Shown here: piece by piece, positions 43,591 to 52,275 of the stretch
Numbering within the stretch: position 1 is the first letter of the stretch
How the letters are laid out: each line of letters opens with the position of its first letter
Assembly: GCA_963772165.1 (NCBI GenBank)
Contig: CAVYWA010000014.1
Span: 62,001-126,000 of the forward strand
Reading direction: 5' to 3'
DNA length: 64,000 bases
DNA from: JAGVPT01 sp963772165
GTDB taxonomy: Bacteria; Bacteroidota; Ignavibacteria; UBA10030; UBA8401
Notes under the pieces: generated by a model
Told to the model about the DNA's origin: nothing
Database searches by the model: none
The model's input: only the letters and a program-made list of their open reading frames with translations
Translations under genes and position numbers: made by a program

Positions 43591-44679
43591 ATGGAAACTG
43601 ATTCACGGCCAGAAGTCCGTCTCATGAAAGGAAACGAAGCGCTCGCTGAAGCGGCGATCCGGGCAGGGATGCAAGCATACTTCGGTTATCCCATCACACC
43701 TCAATCTGAAGTTCTCGAATATCTCACCGCCGAAGCACCGAAGCGCAATTTTATTGTGCTGCAGGCTGAAAGCGAATTAGCTGCGATCAACATGATCTAC
43801 GGCGCAGGTGGAGCCGGCGCTCGCGTCATGACCTCGTCGTCAAGCCCGGGTATTAGTCTGATGCAGGAAGGAATTTCGTACATGGCGTCGGCGGAAATTC
43901 CATGCCTCATCGTCAACGTCCAGCGTGGCGGGCCGGGTCTCGGCACGATTCAACCGTCGCAAGGAGACTACTTTCAAGCGACGAAGGGCGGAGGCCATGG
44001 GGATTATCGACTTTTCGTTCTTGCGCCATCCTCAGTGCAGGAGATGGCGGACTTTGTCTTCGAAGGTTTTCGTCTGGCAGACAAATACCGCAATCCGGCG
44101 ATGATTCTCGCCGACGGCGCTCTTGGCCAGATGATGGAGAAGGTTCTGCTTCCTCCCGAGGGATCGCTTCCGTTCATTGAGAAGCCATGGGCAACGACGG
44201 GGAAGCCGGAACATGGTGAGCGAAGATTCCTTACTTCGCTTCATCTGGAGCCGGAGAAAATGGAAGAGATCAATATCAGGCTTCAAGACAAATACAGGAA
44301 GATGAAAGAGGATGTCCGGTACGAACTGATTGGAGAAGAGAAACCGGAAGTTGTGCTTGTGGCTTTCGGTCTTATCGCCCGGATCTGTCAAAAGGCTATC
44401 GAGCTTGCAAAAGAGCGGGGGATCAACGTTGCATTGTTGAGACCGATCACTCTCTATCCATTTCCGAGCGACGCAATTCATTCTTTGACGGCAACGACGG
44501 ATGCATTTTTGACTGTCGAAATGAACGCAGGACAAATGGTTGAAGACGTGAAGCTGGCGGTGAACGGTGAACGGCCGGTGTACTTCAAAGGCCGCATGGG
44601 GGGGATGATTCCAAACCCGGAAGAAATTCTTTTTGAGATCGAAGCGATCGCTGAGAAACATCAAACGACAAAAGTGTGA
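43591..44679 (+). CDS. vorB: 2-oxoacid:ferredoxin oxidoreductase alpha subunit, VorB type
   Basis: A 362-residue subunit: RLMKGNEALAEAAIRAG, FGYPITPQSEVLEYL, VMTSSSSPGISLMQEG and QRGGPGLGTIQPSQGDYFQA. These match the branched-chain (3-methyl-2-oxobutanoate) VorB subgroup rather than pyruvate PorA. It binds CoA and the oxoacid with the TPP-binding beta subunit at 44691. It is cytosolic and oxygen-sensitive in the family. Confidence 0.88.
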   Translation: METDSRPEVRLMKGNEALAEAAIRAGMQAYFGYPITPQSEVLEYLTAEAPKRNFIVLQAESELAAINMIYGAGGAGARVMTSSSSPGISLMQEGISYMASAEIPCLIVNVQRGGPGLGTIQPSQGDYFQATKGGGHGDYRLFVLAPSSVQEMADFVFEGFRLADKYRNPAMILADGALGQMMEKVLLPPEGSLPFIEKPWATTGKPEHGERRFLTSLHLEPEKMEEINIRLQDKYRKMKEDVRYELIGEEKPEVVLVAFGLIARICQKAIELAKERGINVALLRPITLYPFPSDAIHSLTATTDAFLTVEMNAGQMVEDVKLAVNGERPVYFKGRMGGMIPNPEEILFEIEAIAEKHQTTKV

Positions 44680-44690
44680 TGAGGTAAACT

Positions 44691-45461
44691 ATGGATACGG
44701 CAACAGGCCCGATGCAGCTTGTCTATAAAAAACCGGAAACGTTGACCGACACTCAGATGCATTATTGTCCGGGCTGCGGTCATGGTGTCGTTCATCGAGT
44801 GTTGATGGAAGTAGTGGAAGAAATGGGCATCCAGGGTAAGACCATTGGAGTCGCGCCCGTTGGGTGTTCCGTTTTTGCGTACAATTACATGAACGTGGAT
44901 ATGCAGGAAGCGCCGCACGGGAGGGCGAGTGCTGTCGCAACGGGCATCAAACGCGTCCTGCCTGAGAAATATGTTTTCTCCTACCAGGGCGACGGCGACC
45001 TTGCGGCAATCGGAACGGGTGAGTCGATTCACACGGTGAACCGCGGGGAAAATATTTTGATGCTCTTCATCAACAATGCGATCTACGGGATGACGGGCGG
45101 CCAAATGGCGCCGACGTCGATTCTCGGACAAGTGACATCGACGACGCCGTACGGAAGGAATTCCGACCTTATGGGGTTTCCGTTGAAGCTGACGGAGCTT
45201 GTGGCACAATTGCCCGGTGCATATTATGTGACAAGACAATCAGTTCACACAGCGGCGGCAGTGAGGAAATTGAAGAAAGCTATTGAGGCGTCGTTGAGGT
45301 ATCAACCTCTGAAAAAAGGGACGTGCTTCATCGAAGTGGTCTCCAATTGTCCGTCGGGATGGAAGATGACTCCCGCTGAAGCGAACGTGTGGATGGAAAA
45401 AAATATGTTCCCGATGTATCCGATCGGGGATTTGAAAGTACCCGAAACAGAACTAAATTGA
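44691..45461 (+). CDS. 2-oxoacid:ferredoxin oxidoreductase beta subunit (TPP-binding)
   Basis: A 256-residue beta subunit. YCPGCGHGVVHRVLME, then the TPP/Mg site FSYQGDGDLAAIG...NAIYGMTGGQMAPT. It binds thiamine pyrophosphate and carries out oxidative decarboxylation with the alpha subunit. It starts 11 bases after vorB. Confidence 0.92.
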   Translation: MDTATGPMQLVYKKPETLTDTQMHYCPGCGHGVVHRVLMEVVEEMGIQGKTIGVAPVGCSVFAYNYMNVDMQEAPHGRASAVATGIKRVLPEKYVFSYQGDGDLAAIGTGESIHTVNRGENILMLFINNAIYGMTGGQMAPTSILGQVTSTTPYGRNSDLMGFPLKLTELVAQLPGAYYVTRQSVHTAAAVRKLKKAIEASLRYQPLKKGTCFIEVVSNCPSGWKMTPAEANVWMEKNMFPMYPIGDLKVPETELN

Positions 45462-45474
45462 ACGAGACAGGAAG

Positions 45475-46041
45475 ATGAAAACTGCTCATGAAATTGTTAT
45501 TGCCGGTTTTGGAGGGCAAGGCGTTCTTTCGATGGGCCAGATTATCGCACATGCTGCGATGGAAGAAGGGAAAGAGGTGAGTTGGATGCCTTCGTACGGT
45601 CCTGAAATGAGAGGCGGTACCGCAAACTGCATCGTTATTGTTTCATCGGCGAGAATCAGTTCGCCGATCGTGTCAAAGTTTGATTCGGCGATCATTCTCA
45701 ATCAGCCGTCGCTCGATAAATTTGCGGACAATGTGAAGCCCGGAGGGCTAATTTTATTCGAAACCTCCAGCGTTCTTACGCCGTCAGCGCGCACCGACAT
45801 AGAATCGCTGGGCATTGATGCGCAGGAAGAAGCCCTGAAGCTCAATAAAAAGCAGATCGCGAACATGATCATGCTCGGAGCTTTTCTTGAACGCCGCCCG
45901 ATTGTTTCGCCAAAAAATGTCATCAAGGCATTGAAGGAAGTATTACCTGAACGTCATCATCACCTTTTGCCTCTCAACGAAGAAGCATTGATGCGAGGGA
46001 AACAGATTGCAATCGAATCGGCGCACGAACCCGTAGCGTGA
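45475..46041 (+). CDS. 2-oxoacid:ferredoxin oxidoreductase gamma subunit
   Basis: A 188-residue gamma subunit: EIVIAGFGGQGVLSMGQIIA, SWMPSYGPEMRGGTANCIV and SSARISSPIVSKFDSAI, the standard gamma pattern. It completes the four-subunit enzyme (delta, alpha, beta, gamma in that order). It starts 13 bases after the beta gene. Confidence 0.92.
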   Translation: MKTAHEIVIAGFGGQGVLSMGQIIAHAAMEEGKEVSWMPSYGPEMRGGTANCIVIVSSARISSPIVSKFDSAIILNQPSLDKFADNVKPGGLILFETSSVLTPSARTDIESLGIDAQEEALKLNKKQIANMIMLGAFLERRPIVSPKNVIKALKEVLPERHHHLLPLNEEALMRGKQIAIESAHEPVA

Positions 46042-46082
46042 GCCCCTTTGGAATTGAACAGAAACGGAAAAGGCAGGGTACT

Positions 46083-46343
46083 ATGAATCTTGAAAATCTT
46101 CGCTGCGATCATCAGTGCAGGAATACCTGCGCTATGTTGACGGCCGCCCTCGCGCAGGAGACGATGACCGTTCGTTTCTATCAGCAAGTGCTGACACAAT
46201 GTGATGAACCGGACGTTCATAATTTTGTCCACTCCATCGTCGAAGAGCGGAGCGCATCGGTCATTCGAATCATGCAAAAACTTAATGAGATCAAAGCACG
46301 CTCTCAAACGATGGACGGAATTCAGTCCAGCTTCCAGTCCTGA
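46083..46343 (+). CDS. Small ferritin-like/rubrerythrin-type helical protein, function unknown
   Basis: An 86-residue all-helical protein: CDHQCRNTCAMLTAALAQETMTVRFYQQVL, then VHNFVHSIVEERSASVIRIMQKLNEI. The spaced E and H residues on two long helices resemble half of a rubrerythrin-like four-helix bundle. It follows the oxidoreductase operon by 41 bases and may be co-transcribed. The N-terminal CDHQC is an added metal-binding possibility. Confidence 0.6.
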   Translation: MNLENLRCDHQCRNTCAMLTAALAQETMTVRFYQQVLTQCDEPDVHNFVHSIVEERSASVIRIMQKLNEIKARSQTMDGIQSSFQS

Positions 46344-46352
46344 TCCCCCTTT

Positions 46353-46398
46353 TTAAAAAAAGGCCTGGTCAAGGTTCGATCCTCGGCTAGGCCTTTCT
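46353..46398 (-). terminator. Terminator of the minus-strand permease gene
   Basis: AAAGGCCT (46359–46366) pairs with AGGCCTTT (46389–46396); on the minus strand the hairpin is followed by a run of T. The plus-strand side has a weaker T/C tail, so it may also end the oxidoreductase transcript. Confidence 0.75.
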
Positions 46399-46425
46399 CT
46401 TCATGCATCTTCATCTTCCCAGAAT

Positions 46426-48024
46426 TTATTCTCCTTCCGGCATTGGTTCTCGCGATTCCTTTGTAAAAGAAAATACAAGCAGCATTATCGCAAAAACAAG
46501 ATAGGCCGAAGTGAATTGGTATGGAATTTTTTGTGTGATTCCTGCAAGGTTCCACGGAAGGTACATCATCCCGTCTGGTGAAGCAGAATGCACAATGCCG
46601 AAGAACGATAAAACTGCCAGGATCAATAAGTAGGCCGATGATCTCTTCAAATGCCGGTCGATAAGTTCTGCTAAGAATCCTCCCCACAACATTGCCGTCA
46701 GAATAAACCCGTTTCCCAATGCGATCGTGACAAGCATTTCAGGGAGAGCTTTGCCCGGGGCCTCGAATAAACGCTGGAAATTTTCGGACGGGACGATATC
46801 CGGGTTGGTGAACTTTATTGAAAGCAGCCGCGCAATCGTCGGGAAGAATGCAAACGCGACTGCAGGGGCATGACGGACAGGACACGCGTGGAAGGATTGC
46901 ACAACGATGTCCATCGCTACAAAAATCAAAATCGGCGCAAGCACTGCTCGCGGTATGAGTTCAACGAAGAAGGAAACATACCCAAGAATTCCTCCGAGAC
47001 CGATGAAGATTCCCGTCAGTAACGTGTAGCCTGCGCGTGAGCCCATCCGTTTGTACGCAGGTTGGCCGATGTACGGAGTCGATTGTGCAACACCGCCGCA
47101 TAGCCCGGCGACCAATGTCGCAATCGCTTCAGTCAGAAGAATTGTCCGCGTGTTGTAGTTATCCCCGGCAACGCGAGCGCTTTCAGTCACGTTGATGCCT
47201 CCGACCACAGTGAGCAGTCCGAAGGGAATCGCGATCGGCATGTATTTCCATGCATGGCTCAGTCCTTCCATGAACCCAAGCGTCGGGATTGGGAGCCCGA
47301 AATGCAGGTCCATAGCCGGAACGCCCGAAAATGTCCCGCCTATCCATCCCGTCGGTCCGAGTAAATAGTAGACACACGTCCCGAGGAGTATTGATGCTAA
47401 GACTCCTGGAAAATTTTTCGGCAGTTTGATTCGTGCAACGAGTGAGTAGAAAATAAGTCCAAGCGAGATCAATCCTACTAACGGCATGCTGAAGATGTCG
47501 ACCAGCGGAACCAACCCGATGAGAGCCAATCCGATGCCAGCCAGCGATCCGAGCAGCCCTGCCTGCGGAACAACCCGCTGCACCCACTGTCCGATGAAAG
47601 AAAACAACACTTTAATAATCCCGATGACGACCATCGTCGCCATGCCGATGTACCATGTCATCATTGCGGCATCATGCTCACCCAGGCCCTCGGCTTTCAG
47701 CCCGATAAAAGCGGGGCCGAGCACGACAAGTGCGATGCCGATCGTCGAGGGCGTGTCCAGTCCGAGGGGCATTGCGGTCACTTTGGTGTTGCCGGTTTTT
47801 TTTGCGAGCCGGAATGCCATCCAGGTGTACACAGCGTCGCCGAAGAGAACGCCGAATGCCGTACCGGGAAACATTCTCGTGTAGACGATATCGGCGGGAA
47901 ATTTGAAAGCGAAAATCAATATTCCTGCAAGAAAAGAAAGGACGGTCAAGTTATCGAACATCAACCCAAAGAATCCGTTGATATCCCCGATGGCAAACCA
48001 TTTATATTTTTTTTCTTTTTCCAT
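46426..48024 (-). CDS. NCS2/xanthine–uracil-type permease family transporter
   Basis: A 532-residue protein with about 12 to 14 membrane helices. It starts IGDINGFFGLMFDNLTVLSFL. AMPLGLDTPSTIGIALVV, TVVGGINVTESARVAGDNYNTRTI and GGVAQSTPYIGQPAYKRMGSRAGYT match the NCS2/AzgA-like permeases that import purines or related compounds. The substrate cannot be named: this branch is often annotated simply as a permease. It is transcribed toward the vor operon and shares the terminator region at 46353. A nucleoside transporter gene lies upstream on the same strand. Confidence 0.78.
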   Translation of the reverse strand: MEKEKKYKWFAIGDINGFFGLMFDNLTVLSFLAGILIFAFKFPADIVYTRMFPGTAFGVLFGDAVYTWMAFRLAKKTGNTKVTAMPLGLDTPSTIGIALVVLGPAFIGLKAEGLGEHDAAMMTWYIGMATMVVIGIIKVLFSFIGQWVQRVVPQAGLLGSLAGIGLALIGLVPLVDIFSMPLVGLISLGLIFYSLVARIKLPKNFPGVLASILLGTCVYYLLGPTGWIGGTFSGVPAMDLHFGLPIPTLGFMEGLSHAWKYMPIAIPFGLLTVVGGINVTESARVAGDNYNTRTILLTEAIATLVAGLCGGVAQSTPYIGQPAYKRMGSRAGYTLLTGIFIGLGGILGYVSFFVELIPRAVLAPILIFVAMDIVVQSFHACPVRHAPAVAFAFFPTIARLLSIKFTNPDIVPSENFQRLFEAPGKALPEMLVTIALGNGFILTAMLWGGFLAELIDRHLKRSSAYLLILAVLSFFGIVHSASPDGMMYLPWNLAGITQKIPYQFTSAYLVFAIMLLVFSFTKESREPMPEGE

Positions 48025-48085
48025 GATCCAAGCCTATAACGATGATTCGAAATTAATAACTCATAGGACACAAAACACTTTTTCA

Positions 48086-48350
48086 ACACACCCCCGGCCG
48101 CTCTCTCCAACGCACAAGCCCTTGCGCAGAGGGGAGTCTCTCGGCGCAAGAGTCTCATGACTTCCCCCCTGTGAGTGGGCAAGCGTGTAAGAGAGGGGAT
48201 TGAGGGGTGTGTCATGATGCGAGGGAATTTTCGGCCCATGATGCGTAAGATCAATTAATGACTCACGGTACGTAAAGCACCAATATTATTGCCACCAAGT
48301 CACAAAGTCACCGAGAGAAAATAATTGGTGTCTTAGTGCCTTCGTGGCAA
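48086..48350. repeat. Intergenic block with two large imperfect palindromes
   Basis: The 366-base gap between two transporter genes holds no gene. First, ACACACCCC at 48086–48094 pairs with GGGGTGTGT at 48204–48212, with further matches inside (for example CTCTCTCC with GAGAGGGGAT). Second, TTGCCACCAAGTCACAAAG starting at 48289 pairs with the arm ending at 48350 over 24 positions with four mismatches, with the triplets CAC and AAG repeating in each arm. Both look like mobile palindromic intergenic elements rather than terminators. Confidence 0.65.
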
Positions 48351-48390
48351 GTCGTTTAAACCTTACTAACATCAGTTAATGATCGTCGGT

Positions 48391-49713
48391 TCAATTGACG
48401 AACATTCCTGCAATTGAAGCGGTCATCCAGGTTGCGATCGTTCCGCCGAGCAGCGACTTGAGGCCGAGCTTCGCAATATCGCTTCGCCGGTTCTCGGCAA
48501 GGGGACCGATTCCACCGATCTGAATTGCAATGGATGAAAAATTCGCAAACCCGCACAGCGCGTACGTTGCAATGACGATTGCTTTTTGCGACAGTTGATG
48601 AGCGGTCATTGCGTCGGTCATCTTTGAGTATGCGACGAACTCGTTGAGCACCACCTTGATTCCCATAAGGCTTCCGACGCTTAGTGCATCGCTCCACGGT
48701 ACGCCGATTGCGAAGGCGACGAATTGAAAGACAAGTCCGGTAAGGAGCTCGAACGATAGAGGCATACCGAACCGCGCTTGAGTGATGGCGCTCCACCCCG
48801 TGACGTTTCCGACCCACCCGAGGGCATAGTTCAGCAGCGCAATCAATGCGATAAACGCGATGAGCATGCCCGCTACGTTCAACGCAAGCTGGACGCCGGT
48901 CGAAGCACCCGCAGCAGCAGCTTCGATGACATTCGAGTGGGTCTTTTCGATTTTGAGCTTCACGGTTCCCATCGTCAGGGGCTCGGCTTTTTCCGGAAAA
49001 AGAATCTTTGCGACGACGATTGTTGCCGGTCCCGCCATGATGCATGCGGCGAGCAAATGTCCCGCGAAATAAACCTGTGATGCGTCCTGTGTTGTTCCGT
49101 ACAACACCGCGTACGCTGCACCTAGCATGGTGTAATACGCGATCATGACTCCGCCGGAGATATGCGCCATCCCGCTCGTCATGATCGTCATGAGCTCAGA
49201 CTGCGTGAGAGTAGCGAGGTACGGACGAATGACGAGAGGAGCTTCTGTTTGTCCCATGAAGGTGTTCGCGGCAACACACAACGATTCGCTCCCGCTCGCA
49301 CGCATAAATTTTGCCATCACCCATGCCATCGCTTGAACAACGCGCTGCATGATGCCGAGATGATAAAGGATCCCCATGAACGATGCGAAGAAGATAATCG
49401 TCGGGAGGACCTGAAATGCAAAGAAGAATCCAAAACTGCCGGGAGAACCGATAGAAGTTGCAAGCGGACCGAAAACGAATTGAGCTCCGTTAGCTGTAAA
49501 ACCAAAGAGTCTTACAAAGCATTTACTGATTGTGGCAAAGATGAGGTGCCCAACCGATACTTTGAGAACGAAGAGGGCGAAAACAAATTGCATCACAATG
49601 CCGATGATCACAAGCCGCCAATTAATGGAGCGTTTGTCGGGTGAGAAGAGATAAGCTATTCCGGTTACGACGACGAGACCAATGAGCCCGCGGACGATCG
49701 AAAATATTTCCAT
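48391..49713 (-). CDS. Concentrative nucleoside transporter (CNT family)
   Basis: A 440-residue NupC-like Na+ or H+ nucleoside symporter with about ten helices. Landmarks are FAFQVLPTIIFFASFMGILYH, the substrate motif FMGQTEAPLVIRPYL, MTSGMAHISGGVMIAY, GMPLSFELLTGLVF and KVVLNEFVAY...ALCGFANFSSIAIQIGG. ATG at 49713 follows AAGGA and gives the standard start. It is encoded next to the purine-type permease, suggesting salvage of nucleosides and bases. Confidence 0.93.
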   Translation of the reverse strand: MEIFSIVRGLIGLVVVTGIAYLFSPDKRSINWRLVIIGIVMQFVFALFVLKVSVGHLIFATISKCFVRLFGFTANGAQFVFGPLATSIGSPGSFGFFFAFQVLPTIIFFASFMGILYHLGIMQRVVQAMAWVMAKFMRASGSESLCVAANTFMGQTEAPLVIRPYLATLTQSELMTIMTSGMAHISGGVMIAYYTMLGAAYAVLYGTTQDASQVYFAGHLLAACIMAGPATIVVAKILFPEKAEPLTMGTVKLKIEKTHSNVIEAAAAGASTGVQLALNVAGMLIAFIALIALLNYALGWVGNVTGWSAITQARFGMPLSFELLTGLVFQFVAFAIGVPWSDALSVGSLMGIKVVLNEFVAYSKMTDAMTAHQLSQKAIVIATYALCGFANFSSIAIQIGGIGPLAENRRSDIAKLGLKSLLGGTIATWMTASIAGMFVN

Positions 49714-50132
49714 GCAGCAGTCCTTATAGAGAAAAGTTTTACGCAAACATATAGCGAATCGACGATCAGGCATCAAAGTATTAAGTTTTCGCTAAAAGTG
49801 CTACACAAAAAGACCTCCGATAGTGTCTTGCTTCATCATCTCGAACATATTCACTTATTAGACGTCGGAGACCTTATGTGGAAAAACCGTAACAAGCTGA
49901 AAAATTTGGTCCTCCAAATAACCAGGATGTCCGGCATCTTTCCGAACCTCTTCGCTTCAATTGACTTTTCTTACGAGTTTAAGTATATTTTAAACGCATT
50001 TTTCCCTTATTACCGTTACAAAAGAGAAGTTGTTATCCCATGAACGATGAAATTCTATGGGTAGATGGTGTTGAATCTTTTCATTTGAGAGAGGGAATTG
50101 TTATTCCCTCTTTTCTTTTTTAAGAGGATTGC
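49714..50132 (+). promoter_or_regulatory. lpd operon leader: promoter, short open frame, terminator
   Basis: A sigma-70 promoter (TTGACT at 49961–49966, 17 bases, TATATT at 49984–49989) is followed by a 27-codon frame from ATG at 50040 to TAA at 50121–50123 (MNDEILWVDGVESFHLREG, then IVIPSFLF). Within it AGAGGGAAT (50090–50098) pairs with ATTCCCTCT (50103–50111), followed by a T-rich run, a terminator-like hairpin. The lpd ATG follows at 50133 behind AGAGGA. The rest of the gap (49714–49960) holds nothing recognisable. The arrangement suggests transcription attenuation. Confidence 0.6.
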
Positions 50133-51524
50133 ATGGCAGAGAAGCAATATGATGTCGTCGTTATCGGCGGGGGTCCCGGCGGATATATCGCGGGCATTCG
50201 CGCAGGTCAACTCGGTTTGAAAACATTGGTCGTGGAAAAAGATAAACTCGGCGGTATTTGCCTTAATTGGGGCTGCATTCCGACCAAAGCGCTATTGAAG
50301 AATGCGGAGATCTATAACCTCCTCCGGCACGCTGATGAGTTCGGCTTTTCATTCGATAACCTGAAGGCCGATTTTTCCGTAGCCGTAAAACGCAGCCGGG
50401 ACATTGCAAGCCGGTCCTCGAAAGGAATAGAATTCCTTTTTAAAAAGAACAAGGTCGACTACCTGGCCGGGACCGCGAAAATTGTCTCCAAGGGAGTTGT
50501 TGAAGTCACGCAGGCCGGAAAATCCGACAAGATCAATGCCAAGCATATCATTATCGCGACCGGTGCCCGTCCGAAGACTTTTCCTTCCATTAAGATTGAT
50601 GGAAAACAGGTCATTACGAGTTCCGAAGCGATGGTCCTGAGTTCAGTGCCGAAGAGCATGGTCATTATCGGCGGCGGCGCCATCGGCGTAGAGTTTGCAT
50701 ATTTCTATAACGCGTATGGAACGAAAGTCACGATCGTGGAAATGATGCCGAGTTTGCTTCCGATTGAAGATAAGGAAGTGACAAAGACTCTCGGACGCGT
50801 CTTTTCGAAAAATGGAATTGAAATCCTTACGGAAACAAAAGTTGAAGGAGTCTCGACAGGAAAAGAAGTGACCGTGAGCGTCAGCAATAAGGAGGGGAAA
50901 AAAGATTTGAAGGCGGACATCGCGCTTGTCGCCATCGGTGTTCAAGGCAATATCGAGAATCTTGGACTCGAGACACTCGGTGTAAAGACCGACCGCTCGT
51001 TCATTAAGGTCGACCAATTCTACAAAACAAACGTCGACGGCATATATGCGATCGGGGATGTCAACGGTCCGCCATGGCTTGCACACGTTGCTTCGGCAGA
51101 AGGAATTGTTTGTGTCGAAAAGATCGCCGGAAAAAATCCGCACCTCGTTAACTACGACAATATCCCCGGATGCACCTATTGCCAGCCGCAGGTTGCAAGC
51201 GTAGGCCTCACGGAGGAGAAGGCGCGGGAGAAAGGATACGAACTAAAAATCGGACGCTATCCGTTCCGCTCGCATGGCAAGGCGCTTGCCATCAACGAGA
51301 CGGAAGGATTTGTCAAACTGATTTTCGATGCGAAATACGGCGAGCTTCTCGGTGCGCACATTATCGGCTCCGAAGCGACGGAAATGATCGCCGAGCTTGC
51401 CGTTGCACGGACACTCGAAACGACTCGCGAACAAATCATCCAAACGATCCATGCTCATCCGACTCTCACGGAAGGCGTCGGCGAAGCGGCACTGGATGCA
51501 TACGGCGAAGCGCTGAATATTTGA
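50133..51524 (+). CDS. lpdA: Dihydrolipoyl dehydrogenase (E3)
   Basis: A 463-residue flavoprotein. VVVIGGGPGGYIAGIRAGQLG binds FAD; the redox disulfide is GGICLNWGCIPTK (Cys43 and Cys48). A second GGGAIGVEFAYFYN motif binds NAD, and the C-terminal HAHPTLTEGVGEAA supplies the catalytic His-Glu. It regenerates lipoamide for the E2 enzymes encoded downstream and is the only E3 in the window, so it probably serves all three E1 systems here. Confidence 0.95.
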   Translation: MAEKQYDVVVIGGGPGGYIAGIRAGQLGLKTLVVEKDKLGGICLNWGCIPTKALLKNAEIYNLLRHADEFGFSFDNLKADFSVAVKRSRDIASRSSKGIEFLFKKNKVDYLAGTAKIVSKGVVEVTQAGKSDKINAKHIIIATGARPKTFPSIKIDGKQVITSSEAMVLSSVPKSMVIIGGGAIGVEFAYFYNAYGTKVTIVEMMPSLLPIEDKEVTKTLGRVFSKNGIEILTETKVEGVSTGKEVTVSVSNKEGKKDLKADIALVAIGVQGNIENLGLETLGVKTDRSFIKVDQFYKTNVDGIYAIGDVNGPPWLAHVASAEGIVCVEKIAGKNPHLVNYDNIPGCTYCQPQVASVGLTEEKAREKGYELKIGRYPFRSHGKALAINETEGFVKLIFDAKYGELLGAHIIGSEATEMIAELAVARTLETTREQIIQTIHAHPTLTEGVGEAALDAYGEALNI

Positions 51525-51558
51525 CGGCACATGCATTGCTGAATTCATCGACCTGAAC

Positions 51559-52275
51559 ATGAATCAACTTCTCGTCATTCATCTTGGACGGACACGGTAT
51601 GCTGATGCGTGGGACCTGCAGAGAAAAATATTCTCCGCGCGTCTTGCCCATCGGATTCCCGATGTTTTGCTGCTGACCGAACACGAGCCCGTGTACACAC
51701 TCGGCAAAGGCGCGGATGTCAACCACCTTCTCGCTGGCGATGCTGAATTACAGGAAAAGAAAATTGATGTATTCACAATCGACCGGGGAGGCGATGTGAC
51801 GTTCCACGGCCTCGGCCAATTAGTGGGATATCCGATTCTCGACCTCAACGATCACTACCTCGATATCCATCGATATCTTCGCGATATCGAAGAGGTTTTG
51901 ATTCGGACGGCACGGGATTTCAGTATTGATGCCGGGCGTTCCGAAGGCTACACCGGCGTTTGGGTGAAGAACGATAAGCTGGCGGCTATCGGAGTAAAAG
52001 TGAGCCGCTGGGTCACCATGCATGGATTTGCGTTCAATGTGAATACGGACCTTTCGTATTTCGACAGAATCATTCCGTGCGGGATTTTTCATAAAGGGGT
52101 GACATCCGTTCACGCTTTGACGGGACGCGAAATCGAAATCGCCGATGTTGAAAAAGCGGTAGTACGTAATTTTGAATCTGTATTCTCAGTCGCATCTCAG
52201 CCGATGATGCTCAATGAGCTTCTCTCGAACAAACATCTTGTCGATGCCGTACCACTTGAGGAGAAGATTTCATGA
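51559..52275 (+). CDS. lipB: Octanoyltransferase (lipoate biosynthesis)
   Basis: A 238-residue LipB: LLTEHEPVYTLGKGADVNHLL, DRGGDVTFHGLGQLVGYPIL, KLAAIGVKVSRWVTMHGFAFNV, and the catalytic cysteine in IIPCGI. It moves octanoyl groups from ACP to E2 lipoyl domains. It overlaps the following E1 gene by four bases. LipA at 57973 completes the lipoate route, so lipoylation is encoded within the dehydrogenase cluster. Confidence 0.94.
   Translation: MNQLLVIHLGRTRYADAWDLQRKIFSARLAHRIPDVLLLTEHEPVYTLGKGADVNHLLAGDAELQEKKIDVFTIDRGGDVTFHGLGQLVGYPILDLNDHYLDIHRYLRDIEEVLIRTARDFSIDAGRSEGYTGVWVKNDKLAAIGVKVSRWVTMHGFAFNVNTDLSYFDRIIPCGIFHKGVTSVHALTGREIEIADVEKAVVRNFESVFSVASQPMMLNELLSNKHLVDAVPLEEKIS

Noticed and set aside
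49798..50043. 81-residue plus-strand frame before lpd
   Set aside because: It spans the lpd promoter, so it could not be translated from that transcript, and no ribosome site or family was seen.
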